Shown here in pieces: positions 47,873 through 60,627 of a stretch of 64,000 nt of DNA; within the stretch, counting starts at the first letter, position 1; every line of letters starts with the position of its first letter. The position numbers and the translations under genes are program-made. The notes beneath the pieces are model-generated. The model was not told the origin of the DNA. It ran no database searches and saw only the letters and a list, made by a program, of their open reading frames with translations. Source of the stretch: Ophioderma brevispina (Eukaryota; Echinodermata; Ophiuroidea; Amphilepidida; Ophiodermatidae); contig JAMKCH010084978.1 in assembly GCA_023653785.1 (NCBI GenBank), positions 39,845 through 103,844 on the forward strand. Reading direction: 5' to 3'.

Positions 47873-49865
47873 GTGTGGTCTCCGTTGGAATTCAACGGCT
47901 CTCTCCGTCATTCTTCAAGGGGTCACAGCGGCTCCCCGCGATCAAGCGTCAGGCCCTGCTTCAAGAGATAGCAGACCTTCGACGCAAGGAGGCAATTGTT
48001 CCGATCCCCCTAGATTTCGAGGGGGCTTTTGGCCGAGCTTCTCCCAAAAAAGACGGGCATTGGCGGGCCGATACTCAATTGAAGCCGCTCAATGTCTTCA
48101 TCAAACCGAAAAAAAAAAAAAGGTGAGACATTGGACATGCTCCCCGTTGCCAATCAAGAACTGTTGGGAAACGTCTCTGGATCTCAAGGATGCATCCTCC
48201 ACATCCCAATCGAAACCAGGAGAATCAAGCCTGGTTACGCTTCCAGATAGAAAAAGAAGGGACCAGTTCCGGTGTATCCGTTCCGCCTGTTCAACGGCGC
48301 CGTGGGTCTTCACTCGTGTGGTCATTGGTCAAGGCCGTTGGCTCGGTTCTCAGAGGGCAGAGGATCAACCATTGTATCTATCTGGGTGATTGGTTGATCT
48401 ATAGTGCGACGAGGGACCTCGCTCTCGCCCACACCAAGTGGTGGTGCAGGAGGTCAGGAAGTTAGGGTTCATCGCGAAATCCAAACTAGTGTATTCCAAA
48501 CGAGGGAGCGTGTAGCCAATGCCATTTCAATGCGCTACGCTCCTCTCCGGAGCCAGCCAAGCTCGTACTTCTGCTTGGCTCCAGGTTCTGGACTCATGGA
48601 CAGACTTGGACATCCGGGCCTTTCTGTCGGCATCGTATGCGCCCAAATAGCTGCCACCTTCTGGTGCACTATCTCCCGTCCACGGACAGCGTAGACAACC
48701 TGCTCGATGACTGCGCTCATACGGACACTCTATCCTGGTGGAGGCTGCCAGCAATCTCTCCGGGGCGTGGAGTTCCCTCCATCCCAGCAAGCCTGATCCT
48801 GCACCACAGATGCGTCGGGTCTGGGCTGGGGCGGTCACATTTGGGAGAGAATGTTTCGGGCCTCTGGTCGGCCACGCGGATCAGTTTCTTTCTTCACATC
48901 AATGTCCACTGGAATTGAAGGCAGTAATTCTATCTCTGGATCATTTACAGGACTTGGTGGCCGTGGCAAGGTTCCTCACCAGGTCCGGAAACAACAACGT
49001 GGAGTCTAAATCGACCGGCAGGGGAGAACGAGATGCCCCACTCTTTGCCTCAACACGAGACAACTAATCGAGTGATGCATAGAGAGGGGAGATTCGAGGT
49101 AACGCCTGTCCAACATACCGGGCGTTTACAATGTCACTGCGGATGCTATCCAGGGCGGGACCACGTTTGTGGTGTGGTCCCTGTTATCATCGGGTAGGGC
49201 TTCAGATTTTCCGGGTGTCGATCGCCAGTCGAAGATCTGTTCGCATTCCGCCAGAAATTGCCAAGCTTCCGACGACTGCTCCCTGGAACGCGATCCGGAG
49301 CGTGGGCGTCGGATGCTGTCTCTCTTTCTCGGACCTTTGTCAGGGATGAAGCTTACGCATTCCCCCGATCCCACCTTAATCCCACGAGTGGTTCGCCTTC
49401 CCCAATCCAATCATCCCACGAGTGGGAAGGGTCGACTGCGTGGTCCCCTTGGGCCTCGTCAGCCGTGGTTTTGTTCGCTGTGAACTGCTTGCAGGGACAC
49501 CACGGAGTCGACATTTCCAACGGGCTTCAGTAACTGTGGGGACTCAACTGGGGTTAGTCCAGACGAGTCTGGCGACTCTTTCTCTGACAGCGTGGCTGCT
49601 GTCAGGAAGCGCTTCCAGACGCAAGGCCTTTCTCATGACGCTGCCAATCTGGCGGCCAGGGGCTGGTGAAGGTCCACACACGTCACTTATTCTGGACGGT
49701 GGCGAAAGCTGGGTATTATCGTTTAAATTAATGCAAGATCATTCACATCGGTAGGTAGACGGACCGCGAACGACAGTCGTTTGGAATCAAGTAGTCGGTT
49801 TTTGTGCCTGTCACACGGATTCACATTGAATGAACGTCGTCAGCGAAGGAAATTGTGTCCAGAAG
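47873..49865 (+). pseudogene. DIRS-type retrotransposon RT/RNase H remnant
   Basis: In order on the plus strand: LLQEIADLRRKEAIVPIPL and SPKKDGHWRADTQLKPLNVFI (RT fingers); SLDLKDA (48180); STAPWVFTRVV (48290); YLGDWLIYS at the catalytic site (48378-48404); then RNase H-like HLGENVSGLWSAT and VLELKA-like segments to 48970; and SLTAWLLSG near 49585. The order and motifs are those of DIRS-1-like tyrosine-recombinase elements. It is broken by frameshifts and an A13 expansion at 48109-48121. The active-site pair reads GD instead of DD. No recombinase domain is recognised. Confidence 0.85.
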
Positions 49866-49869
49866 AAAA

Positions 49870-50067
49870 ATCAGGGTATTTATTCACTGCAGATTCTTGA
49901 TTCGAAGACTGTAGCTCGGCCTCTTACTTTAATCGATTGGAATGATCTTTGCAGCAAAATTAAAGATAATGAAAGAAGCTTTCCCCCGAATCCAAAATAG
50001 TTAATAATATTATTAAAATCAAAAGGGCGGACACAATTCGGGTCAAGTTTTTTTTGACTCACCCTGT
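49870..50067 (-). mobile_element. Mariner-like terminal fragment
   Basis: The minus strand starts at 50067 with TACAGGGTGAGTCAAAAAAA, the usual look of mariner-type ends, with TA at the border. The remaining 190 bp have no transposase. The fragment abuts the DIRS remnant. Confidence 0.5.
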
Positions 50068-50990
50068 ACTTGGCATGTTTAAACACCATGCCGCCTTCGA
50101 GGCCAGTTATACCTGGGTGGGATTTGCCACCGCCCTACGGAGTTTGACTGGCGTGCGTACGAGCGGCGTTCCTGGCGTCGTTACATCTGAAAACTATTTC
50201 CTACTGCAATGCGTTAGGCCGTCGCGAATTGCACGCATTGTCGGTGGCGAAGTCATAGTTTCCGTACCAATTTCTGCCAGGGTTTCTCCAGAAAAATTAA
50301 GACCTGGCTTCGAGCTCCACCACTAATGTTTTGTCTGAGCTAGTACAATTTCTATAAAGATCCAGAACTGAACTGAGACTAGCATTGGAACGGGAAGCTT
50401 TTTTTTGATACTTGGTAGCTCATACATTAAAGCACGACAACTCCTAATCACGCACTTAATAAAGTAACTAAATAAAAAAGGAAATTATGGGTGAATAAGT
50501 AGGCTATGTTTATCATTATGGATCTAGATTCCCGATGGTAAAAAAATTATCCGAATGTGTAAGTTGATATTAATAGTTTTACACAATATTGTAGATGATA
50601 AGGTTGATGAACGTCAACTCCATTCCGGCAAATAGTCGAGAGGCTTAGAATCCATACAGGCCATTGAGAATCCTAATTTGTTGTAAGAAAAATTCGTGAT
50701 TCTGTATCATTACAATGTGAATTCAGTTGATAGCCATAAGGGATATTTCCTGTTTTGGGGTAATTTAGTTTAAGGTTCATCACTTTAATGAGCTTTGTGC
50801 GTACAATTATGAAGTTTATGATTATCATCAAATTTTGAAAACTTATGATTGAACAAATGGCAAATCTTATGCAAAATGAAAGTAACACGCCTTTAATATA
50901 ACGACACATACATTGTAACCTTAATAAATTATTAGCCGATCAATGTAGCAGATATATCTGCAGTTTTATGTCAGTTTAGCTGTAGTAAAA
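50068..50990. other. GC-rich block then AT-rich DNA; no supported gene
   Basis: 50070-50330 is GC-richer than its surroundings and open for 90 codons on the plus strand (50054-50326), without a recognised domain. It could be transposon coding sequence. The remainder is AT-rich. Confidence 0.4.
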
Positions 50991-51002
50991 GTTGGGTGTT
51001 CG

Positions 51003-51240
51003 ATAATTAGCAAAATATGCCAAAGGAAACTTGCGGTGGCCATCTTGGAAGGAAAAGGCCGACAGGGACAACAATTTGCAATGGCCAGTATTGGACAAAC
51101 ATTGTTAACATGCATTTAGCATTTTTTAGACTAGTATAGACATAAGTAAAGGGCAGTGTTGAAATATTAGCAAATATGCCTAAAAAGGTATTTTGGAGGC
51201 CATTGGAAAATGGCCGACGGGAGTGCAAATTGAGATGGAT
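51003..51240. repeat. Local direct duplication of about 155 bp
   Basis: TTAGCAAAATATGCC (51007) and TTAGCAAATATGCC (51167) begin two units. Each continues with GTGGCCATCTTGGA or GAGGCCATTGGAA, then GGCCGAC, and CAATTTGCAATGG or CAAATTGAGATGG. It lies just downstream of the 51.3-kb candidate exon's donor, as intronic sequence if that exon is real. Confidence 0.65.
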
Positions 51241-51251
51241 CATGATCTTAC

Positions 51252-51291
51252 CTGTCGTTATTCCTTTTCCTACATCTGTGACAAATTTCAT
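51252..51291 (-). CDS. Candidate first coding exon, minus strand
   Basis: ATG (AAAGCATGA) opens MKFVTDVGKGITT plus one base, up to a consensus donor CGACAG|GTAAGA. Upstream on the minus strand lies GATTGGCGCG, a CCAAT-type word within 150 bp, so a promoter is plausible. The coding part is only 40 bp and no following exon was found. Confidence 0.3.
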
Positions 51292-51499
51292 GCTTTTATC
51301 ACAAAAAGCACCGATAGTCAGCTATGCGCCCGCTATTAAATAAAATGCGGCTGAGTTTCTTTTTGCGAGTTCTTCAGAATCTTATTCATCAAAGCAATTT
51401 TAGAGTGTAACAAAAACGCGCCAATCAAATTTAAAATCGAACATTAGCTTAGTAGGGCATACAATACAAAATTAGACATTTTATATTAAAAGAATAAAG

Positions 51500-52023
51500 G
51501 AAAGTACAGGAAATGGTTATGATAAAGATGAATGAAAATCTGAACTCCCTCTGGCCGGACCGGCATCGACCTCCGCTGCGCGTCGTTCAGGATGTCAAAA
51601 TGAAGTGAACAGGAAGCCATGTTGTAGTCTGTCGAATGTGGAAGATTTGATTTCAGTCTGTAGTTGATGACGGTTTTTTGCAGGTAAAATTCTACGTTTT
51701 TCTAACCTACACAAAGGATTGCTTTGTTAATCCACCAAAGGACGGTCACGCTTGCAGTTGCCATGGCGAAATATATAGCAAACTCGGTCAAGCAAATCAT
51801 GAAATATGTGGCGGAAACAGCCGAATTCCGCAGCCTCGCAGGGTTTTACACTCCCATACATGCATCCAGATAGAGCCATTACTAGCAAACAACAGTGTTT
51901 TTTTATGGGGATGAATTAGTATTCTGCCCCCACCTCCTTCCACAAACATGCAGTTTATTCCGTTGAGGCTGCCGAATGATGAAGATTGTTCACGCAGCGT
52001 TGTTGATCATCATACGACGCACA
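51500..52023. other. CpG-rich patch and open plus frame
   Basis: 51550-51595 is CpG-rich (CGGACCGGCATCGACC, GCGCGTCG). A plus frame at 51678-51914 includes PPKDGHACSCHGEIYSKLG but starts inside an acceptor-like CAG and lacks a donor. It could be a 5' region of a gene; not called. Confidence 0.3.
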
Positions 52024-54088
52024 AACACTTGTGCTTTTTAGAAATTTGGAAATTTATGCTAATTAATGAAGTGAGCCACTAATTAATGACGTCAATGACC
52101 GCCGGTGACCGTTCGTGTGAACCAGAAGTTTGCTTATGACTCATCATGCTCAGAGTCTGAGAAGTTTTTTATGAATGAATCCACAAGGTCAATGTGTTAC
52201 CCATGCGCAGTTCGATGATTAAAATTTTTCCATCATGATACCTTACTGATCCTCGCAAAATCAAACGAAAACGGCCCTCGTTGCTTTTTTTGGTGAAAAA
52301 TCATGCTTTCCCCATAGGAATTTATGAATTTTGACATCTAAAAACCTGATACGGGATCTCTTGTAATTAAATTTTCGCATTAGGTACGAAATGACCACTA
52401 ATTAGATCGGTAAACTAAAGCACTATAATACGTGATAGCAGTCATTGCATTTTAAGTCGGGTTTTTGTTTTAGAAGGTCGGATGCAATATTCAACTGTGT
52501 TTTCCGAGGAAAATTTCAGAATTGTATGTTCCCCGTCGTAACCGCCCACGGACATTGTTGCGCAGTAGCAATGTTTGAATGATATATAAATTACTGTTGA
52601 AATTAATTATTTTAAATATGTTCATATATTGGTTTTACAAGAAATAAAATGTACTCATAGTTTTTCTAATTATGTATTATGAGTGTTCATGGAGACCTTG
52701 TATGGAATTAATTTGAAAATGCGTATATATTTGGCATGTGATATGCCCTAAATAATCCCCATCTCGAGTCCTGATAACCTACATTCGGAATATGGACCGC
52801 ATACCCTGGGTGGCCCATGGGATTGTTGCCAGCTTGCGGCGGCACTACTGAAAAACATTTGGAACAAGGCCAAGTGGGTCAATTGACCTGGCTTAGGGAC
52901 ACCACGATACAATACGAATATTTTTCCTAACTTACCTCATCGTTAAGGTTGATTACAGCTCCTTAACCGCATGCACCTCCTTTATGAATGAATTCATACT
53001 GCCAAAGAAGAAATCGGCGAATTTTAATCTCGACCATGTTCATTTTCTAACAATGGTTTTAAAAAAACAAAAAAGGGCGGCCAAACCAGGTGGCTTACGG
53101 TCACGACTAAAGCACGTGATTCAGACATGTGGACGTGCAGTTGACGTGTTGTATTCGGCATTTTCAACCGGCATAGCCGTGATTCGGTGTAAATAATGAA
53201 CTTCGCTGCTGGCAGGGGGATTCGTTTCTGATCCGTGACCTCCATCGCCAACCCAAAATAACAGCTGCGCCCGCGATCAAATAACTCTGAAGGACATATG
53301 GTTTCCAGAAGTGAAAGCCATTTTTCAAACATGCAACTAATTTAAAACGAAAGATAATGGGGACAAAATGAAGTTAGAAGTCTAACTCTCACCCTTGCAT
53401 GCAGTTTTGAAATGTAAGTGTCTTTTATATAGAATTTTCAGTAGACATGAAATTTGACCCATTGTTTACAATATGTTATTCGCCTCACACTTGTGTGTGC
53501 GTATTCGGATGTAACCTCAAGCTAATTACGGAACAAAATTCTCATCACTTTTTTCTCTAGTAGAATTATCGTAAGCCATGTAAGTCTGGTGGAAACCAGC
53601 TAGCTTGGCCAGCTTGAGTTGACGAAATAGGATAAGGTTTTGCATAGTTTTATCGGTACGCATCCACCAAAATCGTAGGCCGTGGATTTTAATTTGAGGG
53701 CATAACTTCGGCTACCTTGGATTTTTTATTACGTATGTTATTGGCCTGCACCCCCTGCATGTATCTTATTTTTTTTCAAAGCTGTCTATTTTAAGATGGC
53801 GGTGAATCGCCTGCAGCGGCAAATAGTGCGATGTTAGGATCAAATTCACCCCGTTACCTTTAATTTCGTCATGCAGCCCTCAATTGTTTGTTTGTCCTCC
53901 TTTGGACATTCCTCTACATTCTGTAAGAGATATATTTCACGTGAAAGGTATTTTTGTACTTCAGATTTCGGCGCTGTTTGTCGGTGAATCGCCGTACAGC
54001 TACTGTGCACTAAAACTCGAATTCACTCAGCGCATTACTCATGCGCATAATTAACCACGGAAGCAAACGTAGCGGTTTTTGTTTGTGC
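52024..54088. repeat. Direct duplication of about 2.1 kb, copy 1
   Basis: Aligns with 54526-56627 in the same orientation over its whole length, with many single-base indels. It starts near CACTTGTGCTTTTTAGAAAT and ends near TTAACCACGGAAGCAAACG. Possible minus-strand splice donors (CGATGAG|GTAAGT; GCAAGG|GTGAGA) are intact here. Confidence 0.9.
53099..53245 (-). CDS. Candidate coding exon in the duplicated module
   Basis: A minus-strand ATG in good context (GGCGATGG) opens 49 codons, MEVTDQKRIPLPAAKF through HMSESRALVVT, to a donor GTGACC|GTAAGC. The frame also extends upstream to 53332. The direct copy at 55.6-55.8 kb is frame-broken. The diverged relative near 61.2 kb has an ATG at the matching place with MTSKTKNESLLP. 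That keeps a coding reading possible, but conserved promoter or leader sequence would also explain it. Confidence 0.3.
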
Positions 54089-54525
54089 GACGTAGATGGT
54101 ACCACATCTCTGACTCTGGTTGTAGCTAGTCAAAGGAACTTCTACTTGGATAACGTTTTTATTGGGCGCACTCGCCCAATCACATTTAGAAGCACTTCCG
54201 TACATAATCTGTAGCGTGTAATGAATTGGCTCCGAAGCAAAAAGGTTTCGCAAATATTCGAGCTAATAAAAATGTTCATATTATCCTCGGTCGTAACCGG
54301 CACACCTTACCGAGACGGGTCTTTAAAAAATACATTATAGATGCTAAATTCATATTAGATAAACAAAAATCTGATAACAAAATTCAGTACATCCTTCATA
54401 TATAATTGTAATAGTTGCACAACAGTGAAGGACAGCGGCATACTAGTAGTAGTTGTGGGTCAGAACTGGTGTTGTCTTAGGGTTTTTGCGCCGGAGGTTG
54501 TGTTGTCATCCCACTTCCGATCCCA

Positions 54526-56627
54526 CAACACTTGTTCTTTAGAAATTTTGGATTATGCTAATTAATGAAGTGCGCCACTAATTAATGACGTAACTGACCG
54601 CCGGTGACCGTAGTCGGTGACCAGAGTTTGCTTGATGAATCATCAATGCTCAGAGAATTTTTTTATGATGAATCCACAAGTTCAATGTTGTACCCATGCG
54701 CATTCGATTAATAAATTTTTCCATCATGCATCCGTTACTGATCCTCGCAAAATCAAACAAAACGGCCACTCCGTTGCATTTTTTGGTGAAAAATCTATGC
54801 TTTTCCCCATAAATTTATGAATTTTGACATCTTAAAAACCTGATCCGGGGATTTCTTTCATTAACTTTTCGAATTAGGTACGAAATGACACTAATTATAT
54901 CGTTCAACTACAGCACAGATCCTACGTGATCGCAGTCATTGCATTTTAGGTCGGGTTTTGGTTTTAGGAGTTCGGATGCAATATTCATATCTGTGTTTTC
55001 CGAGGAAAATTTCAGAATTGTATTTTCCCCGTCGTAACCCCCCAGTGCCATCGTTGCGGCAGAAGAATGTTTGAATGATGTAAATAAAAAGACTGTTTGA
55101 AATAATATAATATTTTCATATATTGGTTTACAAGAAATAAAAATGTATTCTCATAGTTTTCCCCTAATTATTTATTATGATGGTTTTCATGGTAGAACTT
55201 TATGGAATTACTTGAATGCGAATTTTTGGCATGTGACATGCCCTAAATAATCCCCATCTCGGTCCCTGATAACCTACATTCGGAATCATGACCGCATACC
55301 CTGGGTGGCCCCTGGATTGTTTGGGGCCATCCCCCCCCCAAGAAACCCCCCCCGCTTGCAGGCGTCCACCGACTTAAAAAAATTTGGAACAAGGCCAATT
55401 GGCTGAATTGACTTGGGTACCACACTCTACCTACGAATATTATGCCTAATTACTCATCGTTAAGGTTGTAACAGCTCCTTAAACCGCATGCCACCGTCCT
55501 TTATGAATGCATTCCTACTGCCAAAGAAGAAATCGGCGAATTTTTAATTCGAACTTGTCATTTTCTCCAATTGTTAAAAAAAACAAAAAAAGGGCGGCCA
55601 ACCAGGTGGTCTTACTGTCACGACTAAAACACGTCGTTCATACAGTGACGTTTCAGTGACCGTGTTTGTATTCGTATTTCAACTCGGCAAATAGACCGTG
55701 ATTATGTGTAAATAATGAACTTACGTCGTAACTCGCCTTCTGGCAGGGGGATTCGTTTCTGATCCGTGACCTCCATCACCTCCTTCGCCAGCCCAAAATA
55801 ACGCGCGCCCTACTCAAATAACATCTGAAGGACATATGGTTTCCCGAAGTTTAAAGCCATTTTTTCAACATGCAACTAATTTAAAAAACGAAAGATATTG
55901 ACAAATGAATAGTTTAGAAGTCTAACTCGCACCCTTGCATGCAGTTTTTGAATTTAAGTGTCTTTTATATAAGTTTCAGTAGACATATTTGAACCCTTGT
56001 TCCAATAATGCTTTTTATCGCCTTCACACATGTGTGTGCGTATTCGGATGCACTCAAGCTTCTTAGTAACAAATCCCATCACTTTTTCTCCTACGTATAT
56101 TTCGTACGACCATTAAGTCTGTTTACCAGCTAGCTTGGCCAGCTTGGTTGACGAAATAGGATAAGGTTTTGCATAGTATTATTCTGTACGCATACTACCA
56201 AAATACGTAGGCACGCGGATTTCTAATTTGAGGGCAATAACTTAGGCTAACTAATGATTTTTTAATTACGAATTTAATTTGGGGGCCTGCACCCCCCCTG
56301 CATGTATTTTATTTTTTCAAAGCTGTCTCTTTTAAGATGGCGGTTGAATCGCCTGGCAGCGGCATATAGTGCAATGTTAGGATCAAAAATTCCACCCTTT
56401 ACCGTTAATTTCGTCATGCCGCCCTCAATGTTTTTGTTCCTTTGACCATCGTCTACATTTCTGTAAGATATATTTCACGTGAAAGGTATTTTGGTACTTT
56501 CAGATTTCGGCGCTGTTTGCCGGTGGAATCGCCGCCGCTACCGGGCATCTAAAAATAGAATTCACTCAAACATCAGTACGCATGCACATAAATTAACCAG
56601 GAAGCAACGGAGCAGTTTTTTGTTTGT
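54526..56627. repeat. Direct duplication of about 2.1 kb, copy 2
   Basis: Second copy of 52024-54088, separated from it by about 440 bp. It has frequent small indels, notably in homopolymers (runs of C at 55330-55352). The consensus donor seen in copy 1 is lost (GATGAGTAATTA), and the candidate reading frame is broken. Confidence 0.9.
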
Positions 56628-58620
56628 GGAGCCGTCACTTCCACTTTTGCGCTAATGCATTAGGGCATCACGAAAAATACACTTTTAAATCGCTCTATTA
56701 TTGATGCCTATATCAATATGGTTCCAAAAACTTCATTATATAGACTCAGAAAGGAGAAATCTATATAGATCTCGAAAAAATTACCAGGTCCAAATTAAAA
56801 AATTTTTTTGGATGGTTTGAAGTCGGCCTCACAAGCGTAGTACACCGCGAAACCCTATACACCGCTGTGGCATGGTCCCCTTTTTTTTCCTTCACTTGCA
56901 GTTTTTCTCGGCAAATCGCACCCGTATAAAACCAAGAAGGCCACTTTTCGTTTTTATAATTATTTAGTACACACTTCAAAGTATTTGTGGAGCGAAATTT
57001 CACAGCTTTCTAGCATAACGGGAAATATTTTTTAAATTTTATTACAAATTCCACTGATTCTTATTTATTGCTCCAGCACCCAACAATGCATATCATATAT
57101 CTTAGAAAGCTCTGTACCTCTATGCTAATTTTTTTTCTATTGCCATTTAGAGTTCAGAGGTCCGATATCCCGGGGGCGATTTAACAGTTTTGGGTCCAGC
57201 CCATATTTTCCATACTTTCCCCACGCTTTTTTCAATAGGAAGCTGCGCTTGGCCACTCGCGCTAGAGTTGCCCGGATGACCCATGAGAGTGACACGTGGT
57301 GGCCCCCGGGAACTGTGGCATCGAATACATGATACGTCATGCCGAGTGTAATGCATGATGGGATGCGTGGTCCTCGTAGCTTTCCCCAAACAATCCCGCT
57401 CGCTTACAGTGAAGAATTCTCATTATTATCACTAATGTCTGACCGCGGTAGGCATGTTAATATGATTTGTTTTAAAGTGTCCATGTCTTGACTGAAAATA
57501 GAGATGAAATTCATTATAAACATTTGACGAATTTGCTTGCACTTCATGTGTACGGCAGTAACAGACTGGCCTGGTATAAAATCGATGCACGGCACTAGTA
57601 TATACAAGGTCCGCGCACAGAATCATTGCATGGTATGCCGTGTCGGGGGGCGGTGCAGGCTGTAGACTACGGTCCCGTTTGCTGACGTGCGTGTTATTCC
57701 ATTTGTTTTGCAAAGGCGGGTTTTCATGTTTTTTTGCGCATTAAAAATAAAATAATTTTTGTGTAGCGCTATGTAAAAGAAATGTTCTTTCGATCTGGAT
57801 ATTTCTTCAGTATCATATATTTCTAACCTTCTCCCTTGCATTTCCATGTACTTGTCCATATTTCCTGGTCTGGCCCAAGCTTGTTGATGCAAGCGATAGT
57901 AAAATCTGATATGCCTGGTGGTATGAGGACGTCGGCTGATATGATTGTAAAATATTTTTTTTGTTTATTTACAACACAGCGCCCATTGCACTACTAGACT
58001 GTATGCAAACAACCCCATGCATACATCTGTTACTTCCACATCCTGCACACCCATGCACACACTCAATCACTAATTTTCACTTTCTTGTTAACAACCACAT
58101 GCAACCCATAGTTATACCCCGGGACCCATGCGCACCATACAAGCACATGCATCCCACACCACACACACACACACACCACACACTTAAAGACTGACCCATA
58201 CCTTTACTTTTTCAATGGTGCGGTACCAATACTTCATCAGTCCTGGTTGATATGATGACCTCTTCAAGTCTTAGGCCCTACTCATGCTATTAACTGATTC
58301 CATGGCATATTTTAATTCACTTACTTGTTACATAAATTTAAAAAAAATTAACAAATTAAAACCATTTGATTCATTTTAACTCTTTACATATCCATTGTAC
58401 AAACTCCTTGCCCACACCTTATTTTGCATTCTTCACAGTTTTCAAGAGCATGTGAACAAATTTATGACCTAAATAAACAATTGTGAAATCCCCAAGTAGT
58501 ATTTTTGCATTGCGCAATGGCCGGAAGAAGGATGTATTTATTGATATAACCCTAACCCGTACCGGGTCGTTGGCCGGCCGCGGGACCTGCCAAATGCCAA
58601 CGAAGGCAATCTATTTTTAT

Positions 58621-58651
<31 letters not shown>

Positions 58652-58740
58652 CAATGGCTCCAGATCCACCGAGAGGCAAAGGTTCGTTTTCATTGCATTC
58701 TGCCGGTTTTTCCCCGTCACAGGAATAAGTAGCGTAAAGT
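56628..58740. other. No supported gene; (CA)n and T tracts
   Basis: Minus frames at 57432-57713 and 57623-57892 are open but without domains or splice pairs. A (CA)n tract lies at 58152-58182 in CA-rich DNA from 58010. A T tract at 58622-58652 may be the A tail of a minus-strand retro-insertion. CpG-rich words occur at 58555-58590. Confidence 0.45.
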
Positions 58741-58744
58741 CATA

Positions 58745-58915
58745 CCGGCCCAGATGCAACGAAAAACACGCGTCATTTTCCCCTTAGACGGCCCAAATGC
58801 AACGAAAAACACGCGTCATTTTCCCAGAGGGAAACGGCCCAAATCAACAAAAACATCGCGCCATTTACCTGAAAGACGTCCCAGGAACAACGAGAAACAT
58901 CGCTTGCGCAATGCA
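58745..58915. repeat. GC-rich tandem array 1 (unit about 43 bp)
   Basis: Units begin at about 58746, 58789, 58835 and 58877 with CGGCCCAAATGCAACGAAAA, then CGCGTCATTTTCC. Units drift in length (42-46 bp). Confidence 0.85.
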
Positions 58916-59265
58916 ATAAAAACAGGGTAAATAAATAAATAATAAATAATAATAATGATGCGTACTGCACACTGATTTGCATGAATTTTAGCTTATTAGT
59001 CGCCAGTCGTGGTGGCGCTATTAGCTACATCATAGTCGTGCTTGGCTCTATTATGCTACGTCATGCCCCGGTTTACGTCATGAATACGCTTTATGCATAA
59101 TTAAAAAAAATAGCTTATCGAAAATGGTGGCGCTATCACCATCGAATCCGAAATTGTCTATGGGCATGTGTTCCAGTGGTCACCCACTCTGATGAAAGCA
59201 TCATGGCGCCTTCTGGCGGGCAACCTCCCGAAAATGCAGTGAAAGCACGCATCATTCCAGTCATA

Positions 59266-59480
59266 CGTCCAAATGCAACGAAAAACTCGCGTCATTTTCC
59301 GGAAGACGGCCCATATGCAACGCAACACATCGCGTCATTTTCCGGGAATACGGCCCAGGTGCAACGATAAACATCGCGTCATTTTCCGGTAAGACGGCCC
59401 AGATTCATGAAGGCCAATGCGAGTCATTTGCGCGACAAAAATAGTTCTTGACGGCCCAGAATGCAACGTAAAGCATTTTC
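59266..59480. repeat. GC-rich tandem array 2 (same unit)
   Basis: Units start at about 59266, 59307, 59351, 59395 and 59452, with CGGCCCAGATGCAACG and CATCGCGTCATTTTCCGG. Same family and orientation as array 1, 350 bp away. Minus-strand frames here (SLHLGR-like) are repeat artefacts. Confidence 0.85.
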
Positions 59481-60627
59481 CGACCGGTACCTGGCTACTT
59501 TTTCGTTTCCCTCCACTTGCCCTCTCGTGCCGTGTTAGGGTTAATTTACAGGCTTTCATTAGGCCTGTTAGTTTTGTTATTATTATAATGATATTAATGG
59601 TTTTATATACACAAATAGGAATTTCTTGCATAAAGCAATTAAATGCTGCAATTTTCCTCATAATGAAGTGGTCTACATGTATGTTAATTATCATTGGGGT
59701 TAATGTAATGTCCCCCTCTAAACATGGAAATAACCCATATCTAATGTAGTGAAACATGTAGTACTTAGTCAATTTAGACAGTAGAACTACTTTTTTGATC
59801 AGTATGTTTTCTATGACTTGAAGTACTTGTGAGCAAAACCCGCCAATATACCCCACTTTTTATAATCCATAATGTTTTTGCTCATATTTTCTCCTAATAT
59901 GGTAATTAAGATGCAAAGAACCCTAATCTTGAAGAACGTTCGGTAATTTTTTTTTTTTAGGAAATCTTTAAGCATCTAACTAATGAACTAATCTACCAAA
60001 TTTCAGTTCCACTGTTTGATAGAATAATATAATGGGCATTCAAAGCCATATAATTGTATTTTTCTGTAATACTCACCAAGTTGGGTTTGTACAGGTTGAA
60101 TTTCCGCCTGGGACCATATGCCGCACTGCATTGTGGGTAATCCAAAAATAGCATACTTGGCCAATTCGAAGCCCTGTAACTCCCAAACGAGTTGGTCCAC
60201 GCTTCATGACATTGGTATTTTATCAGAACAAAGTAGAAACTACACATAAAACTATTCATCATAACCAGATCTGAAGTGAATTTTTGAGTAATTAAACCTC
60301 AATTACTGCCTTTTTTACATTTTTTCCCAAAAAGAACAATAAATACGATTTTTGAGCACCTTAAAATGCCATAACTCCACAACCGCTTACCCAGTCGAAA
60401 TAATTTGGGTGTCAATTTGTTTCCGTTGACAAGATCTAAAAATCACCTGGACACCCTAATACTAGCGCCATTACTCAACATGTGAAAGCAAATTGTAGAT
60501 GTATATTTTGTTTATTTCTAAGCCTTTTTTGCAAATCACTGTCGATGATTTGTATTATAAGGACATCAGCAACAACTTGGGCGAGTAATTTTACCTGAGT
60601 TGTATTGTGAATTCAGTAAATCTGCTG

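Noticed and set aside
58483..58759. Frames with poly-F or poly-K runs
   Set aside because: They translate the T tract at 58622-58652.
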